In this document: positions 57,655 to 64,000 of the stretch, piece after piece
Position numbering within the stretch: the stretch's first letter is position 1
Layout of the letters: each line of letters opens with the position of its first letter
DNA from: Mycobacterium sp.
GTDB lineage: Bacteria > Actinomycetota > Actinomycetes > Mycobacteriales > Mycobacteriaceae
Reading direction: 5' to 3'
DNA length: 64,000 nt
NCBI RefSeq assembly: GCF_004298145.1
Contig: NZ_SCRH01000032.1
Coordinates: 60,658 to 124,657, forward strand
Notes under the pieces: model-generated
Seen by the model: only the letters and a program-made list of their open reading frames with translations
What the model was told of the DNA's origin: nothing
The model's database searches: none
Made by a program: the position numbers and the translations under genes

Positions 57655-59046
57655 TCAGCCGGATCCCACCGGGCGACGGGACGGCGTAAGTGAATGGCGG
57701 GCCGCATTCGCCAGCGCGTCAGCGAGTTCCCGAGCTGATCGCTCGCCGGCTGCGACGGCGGTGTTGACGTTGCCTGACGAGTTGTAGGACCCGGCAAGGT
57801 GAATGCGGCCGCCGCGGCGACGGGTGGCGTAGAAGCGGCCGAGCTCTCGGTATAGGCCGGGGTGGCTGTACACCAGGACCGGGTACCAGCGGTTGACCCG
57901 GATGAACTCGATCTGGTCGGCGACACCCGGCATCAGTGGTTCGGCATCCCGCAAGAGTCCGGTGAGCACCGTGTCGTCGTCGTCTTCGGCGTGCTCTACG
58001 GCCCATTCGTTCATGGAATACAGCCCGATCAGCCCTTTGCCCGGTGGCGTACGCCCCGGCGCTTTGTTGTGCTCGGCGATGATCGCGAACAGTGCATCCG
58101 AGGACGGGCGGGGAAAGACGACGAACGATGCGGGCATGTTGGCGGGCGGTCGTGACAGCCCGACGTTGATGTTGATGCACGACGTGTATCGCAGGTTGCG
58201 CAGGAACGCGGCGCGGTCGGGCTCGAGCTGGGGAAGCAGGTCGGGGACTTCGTTGCCCATCGAGCTGACGATCGCACCCGCGCCGGTTTCGGTGTGCTGG
58301 CCGTCGGGCCCGGTCCACGTGATTTCGACGCCGTCGGGACGCTCGACGATCTCCTCGACAGCGACCCCGAGACGTACATCCAACGGGGCGGCCAGCCGCC
58401 GCATGAATGACGTGTACCCGTCGCGGAATGCATAGAGCTTGGTGCCCAGCACTTTCTGCCAGAGAAAGAAGAACTCGACGACCGAGATAACGTCGCCGGG
58501 CACACCGGCGCCCGCACGCACCGTGGGTTCGATCAAGTAGTCGTAGAGTTCGCCATCGATCCCACGACGGGCGGCGTATGCGGCGGGCGTCTCCCGATCA
58601 TAAGCGCTGGCCAGCGAAAGATCCTCGTAGCTAAGCAGTTTCCCGATCCGTAGCGCATCGATTGCCAGCTTGCCGACCTGGAGCTTGGCGCGCGTGGACA
58701 AGAGTTTGGTGCGGGCGGCGTCCAGCGCGAGGTTGTCGGCCCGCAACAAGTGCAGCCTCTTGTCTCGAACGAATCCCATCAGTGAGTTCGACGGGATCAG
58801 CTCATCGCGCATGCCGATCTCGTCGACCAGCCCCATGACCGCCGCGTAGGCCTCGGGAAGGACCGTGGCACCCGTCTCCATCACGAACCCATCCTGTTTG
58901 ACGGTCAGGAGTTGTCCGCCCACCCGATCGCGCCGCTCGAGCACCACGACCCGGTGGCCCCGGCTGGATAGTCGGTGTGCGGCGGCGAGGCCTGAGGGTC
59001 CGGCGCCAACGACGAATACCGGTCCAGACGCGGCGGTTTCCGGCAT
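57655..59046 (-). CDS. FAD-dependent oxidoreductase (PPOX/CrtI/amine-oxidase superfamily)
   Basis: 463 residues. FAD motif VFVVGAGPSGLAAAHRLSSR followed by ERRDRVGGQLLT, and the C-terminal contact GGRIHLAGSYNSSGNVNTAV with AVAAGERSA. The middle (VRAGAGVPGDVISVVEFFF) resembles protoporphyrinogen oxidases and carotenoid-type desaturases rather than MAOs. No signal peptide. Likely oxidises or desaturates a hydrophobic substrate; reaction unproven. ATG 59046 is divergent from the PEP-synthase-like gene across 65 bp. Confidence 0.82.
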   Translation of the reverse strand: MPETAASGPVFVVGAGPSGLAAAHRLSSRGHRVVVLERRDRVGGQLLTVKQDGFVMETGATVLPEAYAAVMGLVDEIGMRDELIPSNSLMGFVRDKRLHLLRADNLALDAARTKLLSTRAKLQVGKLAIDALRIGKLLSYEDLSLASAYDRETPAAYAARRGIDGELYDYLIEPTVRAGAGVPGDVISVVEFFFLWQKVLGTKLYAFRDGYTSFMRRLAAPLDVRLGVAVEEIVERPDGVEITWTGPDGQHTETGAGAIVSSMGNEVPDLLPQLEPDRAAFLRNLRYTSCININVGLSRPPANMPASFVVFPRPSSDALFAIIAEHNKAPGRTPPGKGLIGLYSMNEWAVEHAEDDDDTVLTGLLRDAEPLMPGVADQIEFIRVNRWYPVLVYSHPGLYRELGRFYATRRRGGRIHLAGSYNSSGNVNTAVAAGERSARELADALANAARHSLTPSRRPVGSG

Positions 59047-59092
59047 TGCGACCTCCTTGTCGACAAACTATTAACACAACGACCTTACATAC

Positions 59093-59109
59093 TGTCTTGG
59101 GTAGAGACA
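59093..59109. promoter_or_regulatory. Inverted repeat TGTCT-N7-AGACA in the divergent intergenic
   Basis: 5-bp arms (59093-59097 and 59105-59109) with a 7-nt spacer, the same spacer length as in the TCAGAC sites and sharing the GTCT/AGAC element. It ends 2 nt before ATG 59112, so if bound it would block that start region or the promoter. Confidence 0.4.
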
Positions 59110-59111
59110 TA

Positions 59112-61919
59112 ATGGCAGGACATGATGTAAGTTCAGCCGGACCGGCTCATCGACGAGAGGAACGGGCCACTGCCGTGAGCGATGTAATGGCGTTGAGCGA
59201 CCCCCGCGCGCAGCTCGCGGAACACACCGGTGGCAAGGGCGCCAACCTTGCCGCCTTGAGCGCCGCGGGCTTCCCGGTCCCCGAAGGCCTCGTCGTCACC
59301 ACTGCCGCCTACAGCGCGTTCATCGAGCAATCCGCGTTGCAGGACCGCATCGCCACGTGGCTGGCCGAGGCCGACTACGACGACGCCGCGGCATTCGAGC
59401 AGACCACCGCGCGTATCCGCAACGCCATCATCGAGGCGTCGATGCCCGCCGGGCTGGCCGCCGACATCGCCGCGTGTTACGGGCAGTTGCCAAGCGACAG
59501 CTATGTGGCGGTTCGGTCTTCGGGAACCGCTGAGGACCTGGCCGGGACGTCATTCGCCGGGCTGCACGACACGTATCTGGACATCCGTGGCACCGAAGCC
59601 GTCACCGACGCGGTCAAGCGCTGCTGGGCGTCGATGTGGACTGCCCGCGCCACCCACTATCGCCACCGCGCGGGCATCGATCATGGCAACGCCAAAATCG
59701 CCGTCGTGATCCAGGAAATGGTCGAGTCCGAGGTCTCCGGTGTGCTGTTCACCGCCAATCCGCTGACAGCCGATACCGAACAGATGGTGATCAACGCCAA
59801 CTGGGGATTGGGCGAGAGCGTGGTGGCCGGCATCGTCACGCCGGATTCCTGGGTTCTCGACGGCGAAACGCTGGAGCCCATCGAACGCACCCTCGGTGAC
59901 AAGGAAGTCACGGTTGTGCGCGATCCCGATGCCGCGCACGGCACGTTCAGCCGTGAAACCTGTCCCGAGGACCGCAAGCGGTTCACCCTTACCGACCACC
60001 AACTCGCCGAACTCGGCGCGCTCGGTAGGCGAGTCGAGATCGCCTACGACGAAATGCCACAGGACATCGAGTGGGCAATTGCGGGGGGCCGCCTCTACTT
60101 ACTGCAATCCCGGCCGGTCACCGGAGTCGAGCTGTCGTGGGACAGCCACGTCGATGAATGGCAGAAGCTGCCCGACCGCGACGACGCCGTCTGGACTCGC
60201 ACCTGGGCTGACGAACAGTGGACCGGCGCGGTGACGCCGCTGTTCTATTCCTGGCGGGCCGAAATGTTCACGCGCGCCTACTCGCGCTGCGCCGATCTCT
60301 GGGGCATACCGGAGATGAAACACGGTCGAATGTTCAAGTTCCACAAGGCCGAGGCGTACTTCAACTGCGGACTCGAACGGGCCATCATCGAACACACCGT
60401 GTTCCCGGCGTTCCGGCCCGGTCCGAACGTACTCAACCACGTACCGCCCACCTGGCACGGCGAGATCTTGTCCTCGCCATTCAGCATCGCCAGGTACCTG
60501 AAGATGCATGCCCGGATCACCGCCGCGGGCGACCCGGCCAATACGCCGTATGCGTTTCTGAAGACATTCGACGACTGGTTCTACAATCGCGTCGATGAAG
60601 CGTCGGGCTTGCCCGACGACCAATTGCGTAGGCTGTCAGACCGGGCGCTCGAACGCCACGCCGAAGAACTGCTCGAGCTGGAATTCTCATTTGCAGAACA
60701 ACTTTGGGCCGGCTACTACCTCTACGCCAGGGATGCTTTTTCTTTTCTCGGCTGGATGCTCGCGCACTGGTACACCGGCGACAACCCCCTGGCCTTCGGC
60801 GAACTGCTCTCCGGTGCCGCCCGCCGCACGGCGACGCTGCAGGAGAACATAGAGCTCCTTGGCTTCGCCGAGGAAATCCGCGAATCACCCGACCTGCGGG
60901 CACTGTTTGACGCCCATGAGGGAAACAGCTTCTTCGCCGCACTAGAGAAATCCGAAGCGGGACAGGACTTTCTCAACCGGTATCGGATGTTCGCACACGC
61001 CAACGCGCACCGTGGGCACGCCGAACGTGACATCTACTATCGGCGAAGACTCGAAGATCCCTCGATGGACTACCGGGCGTGGCAGACGATGTTGTCCAGC
61101 CCCGAGGCGCTCGATCCCGAAGGCAACGAACAGCGCGTCAACGCCCGCCGCGATGCCGTGCTCGACGAGGTCGTCGACAACATCAAGAAGCGCCCGTTCG
61201 GGTTTCTGCGGGCCGAGCTGTTCAAGCTCATCCACGACTGGCTGCTGAGGTTCCTGATCGTGCGTGACGACGAGAGGTACTACATCGACCGCTCGACGTA
61301 CTCGGCCAAACGCGCGTTCGTCGAGATCGGTCGCAGGCTTCAGGAGCGCGGGATCTTCGAAACCGATCGTGACTTCCAATTCCTCAGCCGCAGCGAACTT
61401 TACGAAGTTTTGCGGCGCAACGAAGCAACCCCGCTGACCAAAGCGAAGATTGCCGGGCGGATGCGTGACTTCGACCGCTTCGTCGCGCGGGAGGCCAAGC
61501 TGCCCACCTACCTGCAGGCGGGCAAGCCGGTAGCGATGACCGACGACAACGCGGAAGGCGACCTGACTGGCATCGGTACCAGCCACGGCACCATCACCGG
61601 CCGCGCCCGTGTCCTGCACGGCATAGAAGAGATCGGCCGTGTCCAGAAGGGCGACATCCTGGTCACCAACCACACCGATCCCGGATGGACTCCCGTATTC
61701 CTGGTGATCTCCGGCATCGTGCTGGAGACGGGTGGAATGCTCGCGCACGGATCGCTGCTGGCTCGCGAATACGGTTTTCCCGCCGTGCAGATCGCCGGTG
61801 CGACGGAGCTGATCCCCGACGGCGCATTGATCACCGTCGACGGCGATACCGGCCGAGTGCATCTGGAAAACGTGGACCAAGAAATCGATTCCGACGACAT
61901 GGCGGAGGCTGCCCGATGA
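59112..61919 (+). CDS. PEP-synthase/rifampicin-phosphotransferase-like enzyme, full length
   Basis: 935 residues from ATG 59112; GTG 59175 or ATG 59187 are alternatives. The N-terminal PPDK-type ATP-grasp domain has GGKGANLAALSAAGFPVPEG, VAVRSSGTAEDLAGTSFAGL, then NANWGLGESVVAGIVTPDS. The middle domain is variable (WTRTWADEQWTGAVTPLFYS). The C-terminal swivelling domain has LETGGMLAHGSLLAREYGFP with the phospho-acceptor His at about residue 879. Relatives phosphorylate rifampicin, make PEP, or condense pyrroles (RedH/PigC type), so the substrate is open. The stop overlaps the AttH-like start (ATGA). Confidence 0.85.
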   Translation: MAGHDVSSAGPAHRREERATAVSDVMALSDPRAQLAEHTGGKGANLAALSAAGFPVPEGLVVTTAAYSAFIEQSALQDRIATWLAEADYDDAAAFEQTTARIRNAIIEASMPAGLAADIAACYGQLPSDSYVAVRSSGTAEDLAGTSFAGLHDTYLDIRGTEAVTDAVKRCWASMWTARATHYRHRAGIDHGNAKIAVVIQEMVESEVSGVLFTANPLTADTEQMVINANWGLGESVVAGIVTPDSWVLDGETLEPIERTLGDKEVTVVRDPDAAHGTFSRETCPEDRKRFTLTDHQLAELGALGRRVEIAYDEMPQDIEWAIAGGRLYLLQSRPVTGVELSWDSHVDEWQKLPDRDDAVWTRTWADEQWTGAVTPLFYSWRAEMFTRAYSRCADLWGIPEMKHGRMFKFHKAEAYFNCGLERAIIEHTVFPAFRPGPNVLNHVPPTWHGEILSSPFSIARYLKMHARITAAGDPANTPYAFLKTFDDWFYNRVDEASGLPDDQLRRLSDRALERHAEELLELEFSFAEQLWAGYYLYARDAFSFLGWMLAHWYTGDNPLAFGELLSGAARRTATLQENIELLGFAEEIRESPDLRALFDAHEGNSFFAALEKSEAGQDFLNRYRMFAHANAHRGHAERDIYYRRRLEDPSMDYRAWQTMLSSPEALDPEGNEQRVNARRDAVLDEVVDNIKKRPFGFLRAELFKLIHDWLLRFLIVRDDERYYIDRSTYSAKRAFVEIGRRLQERGIFETDRDFQFLSRSELYEVLRRNEATPLTKAKIAGRMRDFDRFVAREAKLPTYLQAGKPVAMTDDNAEGDLTGIGTSHGTITGRARVLHGIEEIGRVQKGDILVTNHTDPGWTPVFLVISGIVLETGGMLAHGSLLAREYGFPAVQIAGATELIPDGALITVDGDTGRVHLENVDQEIDSDDMAEAAR

Positions 61920-62917
61920 TCGAGACCGACCCTCGCCGTGATCAGCTCCACCTCCCAGATCCGCTGCCTACCGAGTACAGCGAAAACCTGATCCTGATGG
62001 GATACGACCAGGCCAGCGACCACGCGTTCTATTGGCACTGGAGCCGCATGCACACCGATCCCAATCGCTGGGAAGGGCTGGTGGTGATCTACCGGCCCGG
62101 CGGAGAGATTCTGTGCCGCAGGGAGTTCGGGACGCACGGCAACAACGTCGACGTCGCGAGCTCGGGAAACTGCTCGTTCACCGTTGAGGAGCCGTTACAG
62201 CGCTGGCACGCCCGGTTCAGCGGACACGCCACCAAGACCACCACTGACATCGCCGCCGGCGCGCTTGTCCCGGACGGTCCGACGGTATCGCTGGAAGCCG
62301 ACCTGGTCTTCGACGGGGTATTCGGCACATTCAGTGCCGGAGCCGCGATGGACAATCAGGACTGGGGCGACGGCCACCTGGAGCAGGGCGGCCGCGTCAC
62401 CGGAGACATCGTCGTCGATGGGGCCGAAGCGATTCACGTCGACTGCCTAGCGTTCCGGGATCACACCTGGGGCAGGCGCAACTACCTGACATTGGACCGC
62501 CACACGTGGTGCTACGGCTTTTTCCCAAGCGGCAGGGTATTTCTGGTCCTCGAAGCGTGGCACGACAGCGACCACGGCCCAGAGCACGCGCAGTTCGGCT
62601 TCATCGTCGAAGACGGCAAGATGCTTCGTGCCTCACCCACCAGAACCCCGGGCCTCGACGACCCGACGGGAGAGCCCAGAACTTTCACGGTGGAGCTCGA
62701 CAGCGACCTCGGCCCCATGTCGATAGACGTCACGATGAGGCACGCGATGTCATTTCATCTGGCACATCCACTCGAAATGCCCTTGGGCACAAGCTGGGCC
62801 GACGAAAGCAACACAATCAACGTCGAGGGACCGACCGTCGTGCAATGCAACGGCGAGCTCGGCACCGGATGGGTGGAACGCACCAACCGCGCGGGTCGGC
62901 TGTCGCGCCCGCGGTAA
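61916..62917 (+). CDS. AttH/CrtC-like protein (DUF7064-type), copy 3
   Basis: 333 residues. Signature VTGDIVVDGAEAIHVDCLAF then RDHTWGRRNYLTL, with WCYGFFPSGRVFLVLEAW after it, matching the layout of copies 1 and 2 and carrying the fullest D-H-T-W-G form. The N-terminal half has HAFYWHWSRMHTDPNRWEG. ATG 61916 overlaps the PEP-synthase-like stop, so the two proteins are made together. A CrtC-like hydratase, cyclase or lipid-binding role is possible; no catalytic residue is established. Confidence 0.78.
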   Translation: MIETDPRRDQLHLPDPLPTEYSENLILMGYDQASDHAFYWHWSRMHTDPNRWEGLVVIYRPGGEILCRREFGTHGNNVDVASSGNCSFTVEEPLQRWHARFSGHATKTTTDIAAGALVPDGPTVSLEADLVFDGVFGTFSAGAAMDNQDWGDGHLEQGGRVTGDIVVDGAEAIHVDCLAFRDHTWGRRNYLTLDRHTWCYGFFPSGRVFLVLEAWHDSDHGPEHAQFGFIVEDGKMLRASPTRTPGLDDPTGEPRTFTVELDSDLGPMSIDVTMRHAMSFHLAHPLEMPLGTSWADESNTINVEGPTVVQCNGELGTGWVERTNRAGRLSRPR

Positions 62918-63001
62918 CGGAAGCACCCAGGACCGCGCATCGCAACCACCGATCGGGCGGCAAGCCGCGGAGAACCGCTTGCCGCTGTCGGGCAGGGCAC
63001 C

Positions 63002-63802
63002 TCAGTGCTGCACGGGTGCGAGTGTTGCTGGGCGGTCGACCGGTTCGGGGGCACCGCTACGTTTTGCGGCGACGTATCGGATGATCAGATGCAGCATGGC
63101 TACCGCCATGGCGATCGTGGCGAACGCGGCCAGGTACTTGACCGTCATGTTCGATCCGGCATGCAGAGCCGAAAATATCGGCCAACCCATGCCGACGCTG
63201 CCGGCGGCGTCGAGGACCATCGGGATCGGCAGTAGCAGCAGTAACCGCCAGCCGGCAAAAAAGCCACCCGTCACCAGCAGGACCACCGCGGTTTCGATCG
63301 GCCCGCCGATATTAATGGCAAACCAGTACAGCGGCAGTCCAAATACTTTCATCGGGGGATTTCCGTAGTATTGATACATCCCGGAGTTAATCGCCGGGAT
63401 CTCGACAGCAAGATCTGCGACCCAGAAAACCCCTATCCACAGCCACATTCGGGCGCGTGTGACCCCGCGCTCGAAGGCGCGCAACATCAGGTACGGGATA
63501 CCACCAAAGAGGGCAATGTAGACGAAGAGTCCCCAGACTGGGACAGGCCCGAACGTGTCGAACATGACCCATTGCCCCGGGCGTGGATGCCATACCAGGC
63601 CCAGAAGATCATCGATCGGCTCATTGAAATAGGCGACCCCGCCACCGGCCATCAGAACCAACAGCAGGGGACTGCGCCGCAGGACGAGCTCGACCACCGC
63701 ATAGACAACAAAGGCGAGAACCACGGCCGCCCAAATGCCGGTGTAGACGATCTGCGCGGTATGGGGCATGACGAGGTAGTCAGGTGCCGTAGGCCGATTC
63801 AT
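63002..63802 (-). CDS. Seven-or-so-span membrane protein of unknown function
   Basis: 266 residues, strongly hydrophobic (IVYTGIWAAVVLAFVVYAVV, FGPVPVWGLFVYIALFGGI, MWLWIGVFWVADLAVEIPAI, IGGPIETAVVLLVTGGFFAG). Polar motifs between spans include FNEPIDDLLGLVWHPRPGQW and SGMYQYYGNPPMK, which might form a site for a hydrophobic ligand. ATG 63802 has GGAGAGG just upstream; the frame is open to 63847. It converges with the AttH-like gene 84 bp away. No family recognised; size and polar loops recall carotenoid-type cyclases but I cannot support that. Confidence 0.7.
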   Translation of the reverse strand: MNRPTAPDYLVMPHTAQIVYTGIWAAVVLAFVVYAVVELVLRRSPLLLVLMAGGGVAYFNEPIDDLLGLVWHPRPGQWVMFDTFGPVPVWGLFVYIALFGGIPYLMLRAFERGVTRARMWLWIGVFWVADLAVEIPAINSGMYQYYGNPPMKVFGLPLYWFAINIGGPIETAVVLLVTGGFFAGWRLLLLLPIPMVLDAAGSVGMGWPIFSALHAGSNMTVKYLAAFATIAMAVAMLHLIIRYVAAKRSGAPEPVDRPATLAPVQH

Positions 63803-63966
63803 CAGCGCCTCTCCGTGCGGCAGGTAGCGAAACTGGCTGGCGCACATCAGTGTTCGCGGTCGAAGACAACTACTTTCATTCGACGTCGGTACTCGACTCG
63901 CACGCTAGCCCCCGCCAAACCCGTTCCCTTGGACCCGATTGTCATCCCAGAAGGCCGAACACCATA

Positions 63967-63976
63967 AACGATCGTT
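63967..63976. promoter_or_regulatory. Palindrome AACGATCGTT upstream of the membrane-protein gene
   Basis: Perfect 10-bp palindrome followed by CATATTATG, 165 bp upstream of ATG 63802 and close to the window edge. It is the inner part of the GAAC-GATC-GTTC site at 54203. A gene beyond the edge may also use it. Confidence 0.4.
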
Positions 63977-64000
63977 CATATTATGCTGCCCACGCGATCA

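Noticed and set aside
63371..63967. 198-codon plus-strand frame near the right edge
   Set aside because: Antisense to the membrane-protein gene; its charged, repeat-free composition is the expected complement of hydrophobic codons.

Overview
The window is a 64 kb piece of a high-GC chromosome from a Mycobacterium, most probably a slow grower. The reasons are: a 14-gene nuo operon whose subunits look like those of M. tuberculosis, moxR3 and its neighbours, aofH and hpx in the order known from the M. tuberculosis Rv3143-Rv3171c region (inverted here), a REP13E12-type HNH protein with a LexA box, and four MIRU-type interspersed repeats at gene junctions. These identifications come from remembered family sequences, not from a search.

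Layout. 0-5.2 kb: the 5' part of a large-type catalase gene (katE, cut by the window edge), a dead STAS/ATPase regulator gene, a glycosyltransferase, an AraC regulator and a Tat-exported lipoprotein amine oxidase. 5.3-12.9 kb: hpx hydrolase, aofH, an IS30-family insertion sequence, an AttH/CrtC-like protein coupled to an APH-like kinase, their divergent TetR regulator and an SDR. 12.9-18.8 kb: a small coupled ORF, the 13E12 HNH protein and a five-gene membrane/MoxR/DUF58 operon. 18.8-34.5 kb: nuoN to nuoA on the minus strand (respiratory complex I), nearly all joined by 4-nt stop/start overlaps. A MIRU separates nuoF and nuoG, and a response-regulator-like gene lies upstream. 35.3-44.1 kb: a long minus-strand acyl-CoA catabolic run (homogentisate-dioxygenase-like cupin, hydrolase, CoA transferase, HMG-CoA-lyase-like enzyme, TetR, acyl-CoA dehydrogenase, APH kinase, DUF6285, SnoaL-like, YceI). 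Three MIRUs sit in it, and two of them are translated in frame as part of an enzyme.

44.1-64 kb is the most unusual part: an accessory locus in two half-clusters with parallel content. Each half has an F420/LLM-type oxidoreductase, a PEP-utilising (rifampicin-phosphotransferase/PEP-synthase-like) enzyme followed immediately by an AttH/CrtC-like protein, TetR regulators and small multi-membrane-span proteins. The second half adds a DapB-like NAD(P)H reductase and a CrtI/PPOX-like flavoenzyme. Two promoters about 3.9 kb apart share the same -35/-10/operator architecture with identical spacing, so part of the locus probably forms one TetR-controlled regulon. A phosphoryl-transfer enzyme paired with an AttH-like protein occurs three times in the window, counting the 9-11 kb pair. 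My inference is a pathway that phosphorylates and remodels a lipid, isoprenoid or similar hydrophobic substrate. The substrate cannot be read from sequence.

No tRNA, rRNA, CRISPR array or prophage was seen.
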